Source: Nonomuraea polychroma (lineage in GTDB: Bacteria > Actinomycetota > Actinomycetes > Streptosporangiales > Streptosporangiaceae). From it: a DNA stretch of 64,000 nucleotides. Below, piece after piece: positions 13,137 through 21,155 of this stretch. The stretch spans positions 2,480,001-2,544,000 of the forward strand of contig NZ_SAUN01000001.1 in the NCBI RefSeq assembly GCF_004011505.1. The letters are read 5' to 3'. The stretch's first letter is position 1. Each line of letters opens with the position of its first letter. The translations under genes and the position numbers were made by a program. Below the pieces are notes generated by a model. It ran no database searches, was not told the DNA's origin, and saw only the letters and a program-made list of their open reading frames with translations.

Positions 13137-14468
13137 TCAGCGGCTTCTCCTGGCCAGGCCGGCCAGGAGTCCCTTGACCTCGGTCGCCTCGTAGGAGTCA
13201 CGGTCGAAGGGACCGATGATCAGCGGGCCGTCGTCGGGGAGATCGGGCAGCCGGCCATGGCTGCCCCGCACTGGCGCCGGGTCGAGCGGGACCACCCGCA
13301 TCGTGTAGCGGAAGCCCATCTTCTTCCTGACGAGCGCCGCCGCGGCACGGAGCTTGACGAACGGATCACTCGGGTCCATGAAGAGCTCGGCCGGGTCGTA
13401 GCCGGGTTTGCGGTGGATGTCCACGAGCCTGGCGAAATCCGGGGCGCGGTCGTCGGAGAGCCAGTAATAGTAGGTGAACCAGGCGTCCGGCTCCGCCACC
13501 GCGACGAGCTCACCGGCCCGTTCGTGGTCGAGCCCGTACTTCGCCTTGCCTGCCTGGTCGAGCACCTCGTCCACGCCGGTCAGCTCGGTGACGACGGCGC
13601 GGGTGCGGGCCAGGTCGGCGGGGTCGCGCACGTACACGTGGGCCACCTGATGGTCGGCGACGGCGAAGGCCCGGGACGCCCACGGGTCGAGGTACTCCAT
13701 CCCCGCCTGGGTGTAGACCTCCAGGAGACCCGCGGTGCGCAGCGCCCGGTTGATGTCCACCGGGCGGGACGCCGGGGTGATGCCGTATTCCGAGAGCACG
13801 ACCACCTGGGCGTCCTCGGCGAGGAGGGGAGCCAGTGCGGCGTCGACGGCGCGGGCCGCGGTGATCGCCTCGGGAGCAGCAGGGCCGTACCGCTGCAGGT
13901 CGTAGTCGAGATGGGGCACGTAGACCAGGAGCAGATCCGGCCGTTGGCGGGTCAGGATGCGGCGAGCCGCGGAGATGATCCATTCGGAGGAGGCGATCCC
14001 CGCGTTGGGGCCCCAATAGGTGAACAGGGGGAAGGGGCCCAGCGCGGCCTCAAGATCGTCGTGGAGTGAGGGCGGGCGGGTGTAGCAGTCGGGCGACTTG
14101 CGGCCGTCGGCGTGGTAGACGGGGCGCGGGGTGACGAGCAGGTCGGTCGGCGCGCCCATCGCATACCACCAGCACACGTTGGCCGTGCGCAGGCCGGGCA
14201 CGGCGGTCCACAGCTGATCGCCCTGGATGAGCGCGTTGTGCTGGCGCCACAGCAGCACCTCTCCAAGATCCCGGAAGTACCAGCCGTTGCCGACGATGCC
14301 GTGGTCGCGGGGCAGTGAACCGGTCAGCAGGGTGGCCTGCATCGAGCAGGTGACGGCCGGGAGCACGGGCCGCAGCGCGGCCGCGGCGCCCGCTTTCGCC
14401 ACGTTCGGCATGTGCGCGAGCAGGCGCGGGGTGAGCCCGACGACATTGATCACGACCAGCGGCGCCAT
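13137..14468 (-). CDS. eboF: EboF-like alkaline phosphatase/nucleotide pyrophosphatase-family protein
   Basis: 443-residue protein of the type I phosphodiesterase/alkaline phosphatase superfamily. MQATLLTGSLPRDHGIVGNG carries the Thr nucleophile region; VYVPHLDYDLQRYGP and VVVLSEYGI supply the other metal-ligand motifs. No signal peptide, so it is probably cytoplasmic. The ATG at 14468 overlaps the EboE stop (TGATG), indicating translational coupling. It is the last gene of the operon, as EboF is the phosphodiesterase of ebo clusters elsewhere. It could hydrolyse a phosphodiester or nucleotide-activated intermediate; the substrate is unknown. The symbol is assigned by family and context. Confidence 0.8.
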   Translation of the reverse strand: MAPLVVINVVGLTPRLLAHMPNVAKAGAAAALRPVLPAVTCSMQATLLTGSLPRDHGIVGNGWYFRDLGEVLLWRQHNALIQGDQLWTAVPGLRTANVCWWYAMGAPTDLLVTPRPVYHADGRKSPDCYTRPPSLHDDLEAALGPFPLFTYWGPNAGIASSEWIISAARRILTRQRPDLLLVYVPHLDYDLQRYGPAAPEAITAARAVDAALAPLLAEDAQVVVLSEYGITPASRPVDINRALRTAGLLEVYTQAGMEYLDPWASRAFAVADHQVAHVYVRDPADLARTRAVVTELTGVDEVLDQAGKAKYGLDHERAGELVAVAEPDAWFTYYYWLSDDRAPDFARLVDIHRKPGYDPAELFMDPSDPFVKLRAAAALVRKKMGFRYTMRVVPLDPAPVRGSHGRLPDLPDDGPLIIGPFDRDSYEATEVKGLLAGLARRSR

Positions 14469-15580
14469 CACGTCTCCTTCAGCCCGAGGGCGGCGAGCCG
14501 TCCCCGCATCCAGTCGAGCTCGGCGGCGATGCCTTCGGCGATGTCGGCAGGCGCGCTGGGAAGCACGTTCCACGTGTAGGTCTCCACCTCGACGTGCCTG
14601 GTCAGCGGACGGTCTCCGCCGAGGAGCGCGTCCAGCAGGCCACACAGGTAGGGGGCGCTGGTGGCGAGCGGAGGGGGCGGCGTGTCGTGCAGCGGAACGT
14701 GGAAGTGCACGCGCCAGCTCTCGTCCGCGGGCAGGCCACCGGCCAGGGCTTCGCCCAGGTCGTCGGCGTATCCGGTGGCGGAGCGCGTCTGATGGAGGAA
14801 CCGGGCCTCGTCGAACGCCGCGAGCGCCCGGTGTGCCCCCGGCGGGGCCTCCAAGGCGCACGACGCCTGGAGCTTCACGATCGGCAGCCCGCTGCCGGCG
14901 CCCGCGCCGGGTTCCTCGAATCCCACGGCCATGTGGCAGGCGTCCAGGCAGAGGCCGAGGTAGTCCCGATCCACGTCGCTCAGCAGGGCGGTCGCCTGGG
15001 GCGTCGTCTCGATGATGCAGCCGGGCTCCGGCTCGAAGCCCAGGCGGATCACCTTGCCGGTACGGCCGGCCAACGCGCGCAGGCCCTGGGCGACCGCGTC
15101 GACATTGGCCATGACCGCTGCCGCTTTGTCGTTCGTCCACCCGGTCCGCCAGGCGAGGGGGAGTGTCGAGATCGTTCCCTCGGTGACGTCGTCCGGCAGC
15201 AGCGCGGCGAGGATCTCGGCGAGCCCGAGCGTGTAGCGCAGCCGCTCCGCGTCAGCCCAGTCAGGGCTGTAGACGCGGTACTTCACGATCTCGTCGTGGA
15301 AGCCGCGGTAGGGGAATCCGTTGAGAGTCACGACCTCAAGTCCGAGCGCGCTCAGCCGCTCGCGGAGCCCGGCGAGCTCCTCGGGCCGGGCGAGCAGGTC
15401 CGCGGCGGCGTGCTGGGACAGCCACAGGCCGAGCCCGAGCCGCTCGGCACCGAGCAGTCGTCTCACCCGCGCGGCGACGCCGGACAGCTGAGCGTGGATG
15501 CCGGGGAGATCCTCGGCGGGGTGGACGTTGGTGCAGTAGGACAGGTGCACCGTCGAGCCGTCGGGATGGCGCAGCCTCAT
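14468..15580 (-). CDS. eboE: EboE-like TIM-barrel protein (xylose-isomerase-like)
   Basis: 370-residue protein with an AP-endonuclease-2/xylose-isomerase-like TIM barrel. The N-terminus reads VHLSYCTNVHPAEDLPGI. LGFEPEPGCII, GLCLDACHMAVGFE and HFHVPLH are consistent with Glu/Asp/His metal ligands. These motifs and the context match the 'metabolite traffic protein EboE' family. ATG 15580 lies two bases after the EboB stop; the stop overlaps the EboF start. A reading upstream of 15580 is open but is only a shadow of EboB. The reaction is not known for any family member. Confidence 0.85.
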   Translation of the reverse strand: MRLRHPDGSTVHLSYCTNVHPAEDLPGIHAQLSGVAARVRRLLGAERLGLGLWLSQHAAADLLARPEELAGLRERLSALGLEVVTLNGFPYRGFHDEIVKYRVYSPDWADAERLRYTLGLAEILAALLPDDVTEGTISTLPLAWRTGWTNDKAAAVMANVDAVAQGLRALAGRTGKVIRLGFEPEPGCIIETTPQATALLSDVDRDYLGLCLDACHMAVGFEEPGAGAGSGLPIVKLQASCALEAPPGAHRALAAFDEARFLHQTRSATGYADDLGEALAGGLPADESWRVHFHVPLHDTPPPPLATSAPYLCGLLDALLGGDRPLTRHVEVETYTWNVLPSAPADIAEGIAAELDWMRGRLAALGLKET

Positions 15581-15582
15581 GG

Positions 15583-16428
15583 TCAGCCTCGCTTGATCGT
15601 GTTGCCGGCGTAGTCGGGGCCGGCTTCTGAGCCGGTCTCGAGGTCGAGCCGGCCGCTCTGCCCGTAGAAGGCGACCGGATTGCGCCACAGCACCTGATCC
15701 ACGTCGTCGTCGCCGAAGCCGGCCGCGAGCATGACGTCGGCGACCTCGCGCGTCTTCAGCGGGTCGCTTCGTCCCCAGTCGGCGGCGGAGTTCACCAGCA
15801 TCCTGTCGGTGCCGTACTCCTTGAGCACGGCCACCATCCGGTCCGGGTCCATCTTGGTGTCGGGGTAGATCGAGAACCCCATCCAGCATCCCGAGTCCGC
15901 GACCATGCCGACGGTCATCTCGTTGAGGTGGTCGATGAGCACCCGCTCGGGGGGCGTCCCGGCGGCCCGGACCACGTCGAGCGTGCGGCGGGTGCCGGTG
16001 ACCTTGTCCCGATGCGGCGTGTGCACCAGTACGGGCAGATCATTCTCCCGCGCCAGGGCGAGCTGGGCCTCGAAGGCCCGTTCCTCCTCGGCCGTCATCG
16101 AGTCGTAGCCGACCTCGCCGACCGCGACGACGGAGTCCTTCAGCAGGTATCGCGGCAACTCGGCCAGCACCCCCGTGCACCGCGGATCGTTCGCCTCTTT
16201 CGGGTTGAGCGCGAGCGCGCAGTGGTGGCGGATGCCGTACTGCGCGGCGCGGTACGGCTCCCAGCCGAGCAGCGCGTCGAAGTAGTCGAGGAAGCTCCCC
16301 ACGTTGGTACGGGGCTGCCCCAGCCAGAAGGCGGGCTCGACGACGGCGCGGACCCCCGCGGCGTGCATGCGCTGGTAGTCGTCGGTGGTCCGGGAGGTCA
16401 TGTGGATGTGGGGGTCGAAGATGCGCAT
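15583..16428 (-). CDS. eboB: EboB-like TatD-family metal-dependent hydrolase
   Basis: 281-residue amidohydrolase-superfamily protein. The first metal pair is the HxH of MRIFDPHIHMTS; further candidate ligands are AVGEVGYDS, VHTPHRD, LIDHLNE and the late Asp of NSAADWG. TatD proteins hydrolyse phosphodiester or related bonds; the EboB subgroup has no known substrate. The ATG at 16428 immediately follows the EboA stop (codons abut), typical of a stoichiometric operon. Confidence 0.88.
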   Translation of the reverse strand: MRIFDPHIHMTSRTTDDYQRMHAAGVRAVVEPAFWLGQPRTNVGSFLDYFDALLGWEPYRAAQYGIRHHCALALNPKEANDPRCTGVLAELPRYLLKDSVVAVGEVGYDSMTAEEERAFEAQLALARENDLPVLVHTPHRDKVTGTRRTLDVVRAAGTPPERVLIDHLNEMTVGMVADSGCWMGFSIYPDTKMDPDRMVAVLKEYGTDRMLVNSAADWGRSDPLKTREVADVMLAAGFGDDDVDQVLWRNPVAFYGQSGRLDLETGSEAGPDYAGNTIKRG

Positions 16429-16935
16429 TCAGATCCTCTCCAGGACGTCGCGCGGGACGGGCCGGCCGGCCGCCCGCAGCTCCGCCGCGTAGTCCGACAA
16501 CATCCGGGCCAGCTCCGCGTCGAACCGGCGGTCCAGTTCGGCCACCGCCACCAGCGGGATCGACATGAAGACGCACTTGAGCACCCCTTGCCGGAAGGAG
16601 TGGTCGTCCAGCCACGCCGAGCCGTACGGGCCGAGGGCCGCGGCGACCAGCCGCGCGTCATTGGTGCGCAGCGCGTCCTCCACCAGCCCGACCGCCGTGC
16701 CGCCCAGATCGAGCTCATGCAGGGCGGTCAGGATCGCCAGCCGCTCGCCGCTGTCGCCGGCCTCGTACAGGCTGTGGATCACCGCGTGGTGGCCGTGCAG
16801 CGCGCCGAGCAGCGCGCGCCGGGCACCTGGGCCGCCCCGCCGTTCGGCCTGCGGGAAGAGCCGGTGGATCGCGTGCGGGTCAGCCTTGACCTGCCGGACG
16901 GCCTGTGCCAGCCACTCCTGTGCCGGCTCCTTCAT
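16429..16935 (-). CDS. eboA: EboA-domain protein
   Basis: 168-residue helical protein with no catalytic motif. Segments such as WLDDHSFRQGVLKCVFMSIP and PLVAVAELDRRFDAELARML match what I recall as the EboA domain. In other bacteria EboA travels with UbiA, TatD, TIM-barrel and phosphodiesterase genes. The start ATG lies inside the 3' end of the upstream isomerase gene (57-bp overlap). Its role is unknown; a scaffold or carrier function is speculation. Confidence 0.8.
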   Translation of the reverse strand: MKEPAQEWLAQAVRQVKADPHAIHRLFPQAERRGGPGARRALLGALHGHHAVIHSLYEAGDSGERLAILTALHELDLGGTAVGLVEDALRTNDARLVAAALGPYGSAWLDDHSFRQGVLKCVFMSIPLVAVAELDRRFDAELARMLSDYAAELRAAGRPVPRDVLERI

Positions 16936-17746
16936 GTGCCCTCCTCAAGAAGTCGATCGATCGGCGGGCGACCAGCGGGGCCGCATGGCTGTGCCGGGCC
17001 AGCTCCACGGCCACCAGACCGGAGTAGCCGTCCAAAGCGGCGAGCACCGGCACGAAGTCGATCTCACCCTCGCCGAACTCCAGGTGCTCGTGGACACCCC
17101 GGCACATGTCCTCGATCTGCACGTGCACGGTGTACGGCAGGGCCCGGCGGACACAGGTGTCCAGGGCCTCCCGCTCCACGCAGTGGCAGTGCCCGATGTC
17201 GAGGGTGAGACCGAACCGGGGATGGGCGTCGAGCATCGCACGCAGCCGCTCGAAGCCGTCCAGGTCGGCGACGAGCATCCCGGGTTCGGGCTCGAATCCC
17301 AGCGTGACGCCCACCCGGTCGGCCTCGTCGAGGAGCCGCGCGCACTGGCAGGCCAGCCGCGTGTACGCCTCCCCCTCCTGCATGCCGTCGGGCCGGACCC
17401 CGCTCCACAGATGCACCACGGGAGCGCCCAGGTCGGCGGCGACCCGCATCGCCGTGGTCAGGAACTCCACTCTGCGCTCGGCGTCGTCGCTGATGAGAGT
17501 CGGATGGTGTTTGCGCAGGGGATCGAGGGTGTAACGCCCGCCCGTCTCGACGACGGCATCCAGGCCGAGGCGTTCGAGGAGCCCGGCGATTCGCGACACC
17601 TCCGCGGCCAGGCCGGGGGAGTAGGGGTCGAGATGACCGTGGTCGAGCGTGATCGCCGCACCGGCGTACCCCAGATCGGCCAGCACCGCGAGCGCCTCGG
17701 GGAGCCGGTGGTCGGCGAAGCCGTTGGTGCAGTAGGCCCACTTCAC
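16880..17746 (-). CDS. TIM-barrel sugar phosphate isomerase/epimerase-like protein
   Basis: 288-residue AP-endonuclease-2-type TIM barrel. The N-terminus KWAYCTNGFADHRLPEAL resembles EboE's own YCTNVHPAEDL, so the two may be distant paralogues. FEPEPGML, LTLDIGHCHCVE, VHVQIEDMCRGVHEHLEFG and LVAVELARHSH carry the expected Glu/Asp/His ligands. I start at the GTG at 17746, which overlaps the UbiA stop (GTGA); an open upstream ATG would run 48 nt into the UbiA gene. It is the second TIM-barrel enzyme of the operon; substrate unknown, a cyclitol or sugar phosphate being the natural guess. Confidence 0.82.
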   Translation of the reverse strand: MKWAYCTNGFADHRLPEALAVLADLGYAGAAITLDHGHLDPYSPGLAAEVSRIAGLLERLGLDAVVETGGRYTLDPLRKHHPTLISDDAERRVEFLTTAMRVAADLGAPVVHLWSGVRPDGMQEGEAYTRLACQCARLLDEADRVGVTLGFEPEPGMLVADLDGFERLRAMLDAHPRFGLTLDIGHCHCVEREALDTCVRRALPYTVHVQIEDMCRGVHEHLEFGEGEIDFVPVLAALDGYSGLVAVELARHSHAAPLVARRSIDFLRRAHEGAGTGVAGTGRPAGQG

Positions 17747-18588
17747 GATGTCGCCAGCCGGGACGAGAGCCACCTGGCCATGGGCAGCGAGCACAGCAGT
17801 GCGCCCGCCGTCGCGAACCGCCCGCCACCCGCGACCGCCGCCGCCTGGAGCGGGATCAGGCCGAGGATGCTCAGGCGAACGGCCTGCCGCACGTTCTCGG
17901 GGTCGGGACGGGCCCGTAACCCGGCCTGGACCGGGAGGGTGGAGGCGAGATAGCCGGCGATGAGGACGCCCGCGCCGGCCCGGGCGGCGGCTCCGTTGCG
18001 CAGGCAGGAGGCGGCCGCGAGTCCGGCTGCCGCGGTGCTGGCCACGAGCGCGCGCTCGGCGGTCCCGGGTGCCGCCCCTGTCACCTCGGCTCTGCCCAGG
18101 ACGCTGATCCCGTAGGTGTGCGCGCCTATCGCCAGGGCCGCCGGCACGGCGGCTCTGGCCTGCTCGCCGGCGCCGAGGAGCACGTCCAGCACGCGGCAGG
18201 CCGCCATCGACGCCGGTCCCGCCGCCGTCCGTTTGAGGCCCAGGTCATAGGCCCACACCGCGCCGGCCAGCAAGCCGGCGACGGTGAGACCGCGACGGCC
18301 GCCGGCGACGGCGGCGGTGGCCAGGCCCGCGCCGGTCAGGGCGGCCGCGAGCCCGAGCGCGGCACCCGGGCGTACCCGGCCTGACGGGATCGGGCGTTCA
18401 GGACGCTCGATGGCGTCGGCCTCACGGTCTGCCCAGTCGTTGAGCGCCATTCCCGACCAGTACATGAGCACCGACGCCAGGGCCAGGCCGGGTGCCGGAC
18501 GCCGCCCCGCGGCGGCGGCCCCCGCCATGGTGTCCCCGGGCACCGACAGTGCGGCCGGTGCGCGCACCAGCTCGAGCAACGCCCTCAT
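17743..18588 (-). CDS. eboC: UbiA-family prenyltransferase (EboC-like, SCO3242 type)
   Basis: 281-residue integral membrane protein with 7-9 predicted helices. The first Asp-rich motif is NDWADREADAIERPERPIPSG, a classical UbiA NDxxDxxxD site; YDLGLKRTAAGP follows as the second-motif region. UbiA enzymes transfer an isoprenoid from its diphosphate to an aromatic or polar-head acceptor at the membrane. The neighbouring inositol-phosphate synthase suggests a cyclitol-phosphate acceptor, which is inference. ATG 18588 overlaps the upstream stop (ATGA) and the stop overlaps the next start (GTGA). Confidence 0.88.
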   Translation of the reverse strand: MRALLELVRAPAALSVPGDTMAGAAAAGRRPAPGLALASVLMYWSGMALNDWADREADAIERPERPIPSGRVRPGAALGLAAALTGAGLATAAVAGGRRGLTVAGLLAGAVWAYDLGLKRTAAGPASMAACRVLDVLLGAGEQARAAVPAALAIGAHTYGISVLGRAEVTGAAPGTAERALVASTAAAGLAAASCLRNGAAARAGAGVLIAGYLASTLPVQAGLRARPDPENVRQAVRLSILGLIPLQAAAVAGGGRFATAGALLCSLPMARWLSSRLATS

Positions 18589-19718
18589 GACAGCTCCTCG
18601 GCGAAGGCGCGCAGCCGGGCGTACTGGGCGGCCAGCGCGTGCTCGTCCGTCCCCAGCGGGCTCTTGAAGAAGTAGCCGAGCTCGGGCAGGACGCCACGCC
18701 GCCCCTTCTCGTGCGCACGAGCGACCAGCCTCGCCAGATCCAGGACGAGCGGGGCGGCCAGCGCCGAATCGCAGCCCTGCCAGGTGAACTGCATGGCCAT
18801 CCGCACGCCGAGAAACCCCTCGAAAGTCACGTGGTCCCAGGCGGTCTTCCACTCTCCGAGATCCGGGACGTAGTCGATGTGCGTCTGCCCGTCGACGGGT
18901 CCTCCCAAGACCTTGGCGACGACCTGGTCCTTGGAAAGCTGCTTGCTGGACCTGGCGGCCGGATCGGCGAGTGTCGCCCCGTCGCCGCCGCCGAGCAGGT
19001 TGAGCCCGGACCAGGAGCGAACCCGCAGTGCCCGGTCGGCGAACATGGGCGCCAGGGCGCTCTTGACCAGGGTCTCGCCGGTCTTGCCGTCGCGTCCCGC
19101 GTACGGCACGCCTTGCTGGGCGGCGAGTTCCGTCAGGGCGGGCAGGGTCGGCCCGGTGGAGGGGGTGAACTCCACATAGCCGCACCCGGCGTGGAAAGCC
19201 GCATAGGCGTACAGCGAACTCGGCGGCAGGACGTCGTCCCCCGCGGCGAGGCGCTCCTCAAGGTCGGCCAGCCTCTCGAACTCCGGGCGCGAATCGACCG
19301 GGGGCTCGGTCGACGACACGTTGACGACGACCACGCGGGCCGGCCCATGCCGGGCGCGAAAGCCGGCGATGTCGTCGATCAGCCGGGCCGCGGCCCGGCC
19401 GCCGTCGCCGGGGACGTAACCCGGCCGGATCTCGGCGTCGGCGGCGTCCAGATCGGACGCGAGCAGCGCCGGGAGGTCCGGTGGTATCACCCCTGCTCTG
19501 CCAAGCTGTTCGGCGCGCTTGCGTAAGGAGGTCTCGGTGATGTCGTGGCCGCCGAAGAACAGGTCGGTCAGCGGAACCAGGTGCCCGGGAAAGCCGGGGG
19601 ACTCGCTCACGCATCCCTGCGGGGACGCCGCTCCCGCCCTGATGGCCGCGGCGCCCACGATGGCGGTGGTCGCCACGGATCCCCGTGCCCCGATAAGCCA
19701 CACACCGAGCTTGTCCAT
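18585..19718 (-). CDS. ino1: Inositol-3-phosphate synthase (NAD-dependent)
   Basis: 377-residue cytoplasmic enzyme that cyclises glucose-6-phosphate to inositol-3-phosphate. The Rossmann motif GVWLIGARGSVATTAIVGA, then VVVVNVSSTEPP, NFTPSTGP-like EFTPSTGPTLPAL, GKTGETLVKSALAPMF, LNLLGGGDG and the QLSKDQVVAKVLGG/DHVTFEGFLG segments follow the family in order. It is the first gene of the ebo-type operon, with its own promoter at 19783-19813 and a GGAGC Shine-Dalgarno. Ebo clusters elsewhere carry a dehydroquinate-synthase-like cyclase (EboD); here the cyclase is of the inositol type. Confidence 0.93.
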   Translation of the reverse strand: MDKLGVWLIGARGSVATTAIVGAAAIRAGAASPQGCVSESPGFPGHLVPLTDLFFGGHDITETSLRKRAEQLGRAGVIPPDLPALLASDLDAADAEIRPGYVPGDGGRAAARLIDDIAGFRARHGPARVVVVNVSSTEPPVDSRPEFERLADLEERLAAGDDVLPPSSLYAYAAFHAGCGYVEFTPSTGPTLPALTELAAQQGVPYAGRDGKTGETLVKSALAPMFADRALRVRSWSGLNLLGGGDGATLADPAARSSKQLSKDQVVAKVLGGPVDGQTHIDYVPDLGEWKTAWDHVTFEGFLGVRMAMQFTWQGCDSALAAPLVLDLARLVARAHEKGRRGVLPELGYFFKSPLGTDEHALAAQYARLRAFAEELS

Positions 19719-19782
19719 GAAAGCTCCATCGTGTCGGGACTACCCCCGCATGCGGAAGGCATCCGGTATGTAAGTATCCGCG

Positions 19783-19813
19783 ATGTTAAGAGCTACTTTT
19801 GTCGATGGTCAAG
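19783..19813 (-). promoter_or_regulatory. Promoter and shared 18-bp element of the ebo-type operon
   Basis: On the minus strand CTTGACCATCGACAAAAG (19813-19796) contains a -35 TTGACC. After an 18-bp spacer comes TAACAT (19788-19783) as -10, about 65 bp before the inositol-phosphate-synthase ATG. The 18-mer matches the one at 21117-21134 in 15 of 18 positions, with identical placement on the -35 box. It probably doubles as an operator; ROK is the likeliest ligand. Confidence 0.7.
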
Positions 19814-19838
19814 CATAAGAGAGCCAACAGCTGTCTTA

Positions 19839-21044
19839 TCACCCGCCGCTTACGGCCATGACCGCCTGGTCCACCGCCTCGGGTGCCAGCACATGCTCGA
19901 GCACCATCACCGCCGCACCGGTGATGCCCGCGCGGTCGCCGAGCTCGCTCGCCAGGATGCCGAGGTGCTGCGTGGCCAGCGGCAGAGACCTGCTGTAGAC
20001 CACCTCACGGACGCCCGCGAGCAGGTGTTCGCCCGCCTCCGCGATGTCGCCGCCGATGACGACGAGCGAGGGGTTGAAGAAGCTGACGACCGAGGCCAGG
20101 ACCGTGCCGATCTCCCGGCCGGCCTGCCGGACCGCCTGGATCGCGGGGACGTTGCCCGCCCGCACCCGCTCGACGACGTCGCGGCTGACGGAGGTGTCCT
20201 CGCCCGCCGCGCGCAGGCGGGCGGCCAGCGCGCCACCGCCGGCCACGGCCTCCAGGCACCCGGTATTGCCGCAACGGCAGACGACGTCCTCGAACGACGG
20301 GACCCGGATGTGGCCGATGTCGCCGGCCGCTCCCTGGGCGCCGCGATGCAGGCGGCCCTCGCTGATGATCCCGCAGCCCACACCGGTGCCGATCTTGACG
20401 AAGATCATGTGCTTGACCTGCGATCTGACCGCCCAGTACTCGCCGAGCGCCATGATGTTCACGTCGTTGTCGACCAGCACCGGGGCGCCAAGTCGCGCGC
20501 TCAGCCACTCGGGCACCGCGAAGCGGTCCCACCCGGGCATGATCGGCGGGTTGACCGGCTTGCCGGTGTCGTGCTCCACCGGGCCGGGCAGGCCGACGCC
20601 GATGCCGCACACGTCGGCGATGCCGCGCCCGCACTCGCCGAGCAATTCGTGGAAGCTCTCGACGAGCCAGGTCAGCACGGGCACCGGACCCCGGTCGATG
20701 GGCATCTCGGCGCTGCGCTCGGCGAGCACGGTGGTCGCGAGGTCGGTGACGGCGAGCCGGGCGTGCGTCACGCCGAGATCCGCTGCCAGCACGACCCGTG
20801 CGCTCTGGTTGAAGGCGAATGTCGTCGCAGGACGCCCGCCGGAGTGCATCGCATCGTCGGTCGGTGCCACCAGGCGCTGATTGAGCAGGGCGTCAAGCCG
20901 GAGCGACAGCGTCGAACGGGCCCATCCGGTGAGCTGGACCAGCTCGGCGCGGGTGCGGGGCCGCCCGTCGCGCAGGATCGAGAGCAGGACCCCTGCGCCG
21001 GTGGCCGAGCCACCTGTGTCGACCAACGTGCTCTCAGTCAACAC
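19839..21044 (-). CDS. ROK-family transcriptional regulator
   Basis: 401-residue regulator. Winged HTH at 12-70 (GVLLSILRDGRPRTRAELVQ, RSTLSLRLDALLNQRLV). ROK sugar-kinase-like domain: GIGVGLPGPVEHDTGKP, DNDVNIMALGEYW, KIGTGVGCGI and the zinc motif CRCGNTGCLEAVAGG. Regulators of this group bind a sugar or sugar derivative and control the neighbouring transporter. It is divergent from the Gfo/Idh/MocA-ABC operon and its stop lies beyond the ebo-operon promoter, so it sits between the two sets sharing the 18-bp element. GTG start at 21044 with GGAGCGG upstream. Confidence 0.9.
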   Translation of the reverse strand: MLTESTLVDTGGSATGAGVLLSILRDGRPRTRAELVQLTGWARSTLSLRLDALLNQRLVAPTDDAMHSGGRPATTFAFNQSARVVLAADLGVTHARLAVTDLATTVLAERSAEMPIDRGPVPVLTWLVESFHELLGECGRGIADVCGIGVGLPGPVEHDTGKPVNPPIMPGWDRFAVPEWLSARLGAPVLVDNDVNIMALGEYWAVRSQVKHMIFVKIGTGVGCGIISEGRLHRGAQGAAGDIGHIRVPSFEDVVCRCGNTGCLEAVAGGGALAARLRAAGEDTSVSRDVVERVRAGNVPAIQAVRQAGREIGTVLASVVSFFNPSLVVIGGDIAEAGEHLLAGVREVVYSRSLPLATQHLGILASELGDRAGITGAAVMVLEHVLAPEAVDQAVMAVSGG

Positions 21045-21116
21045 CCGCTCCGTTCGTCAGGACCGACATCTTTCGCGATCACCCTCCGATTATGCCGTAT
21101 TGGTGCCCCACTTTTG

Positions 21117-21147
21117 CTTGACCGTCGTCATAAGACGCCTTTAGCAT
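21117..21147 (+). promoter_or_regulatory. Promoter and shared 18-bp element of the oxidoreductase-ABC operon
   Basis: CTTGACCGTCGTCATAAG (21117-21134) holds a -35 TTGACC; an 18-bp spacer is followed by TAGCAT (21142-21147). The expected start point falls at or just before the ATG at 21156, so the transcript is probably leaderless. The 18-mer repeats that of the ebo-type operon. Confidence 0.7.
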
Positions 21148-21155
21148 CCCGCAAC

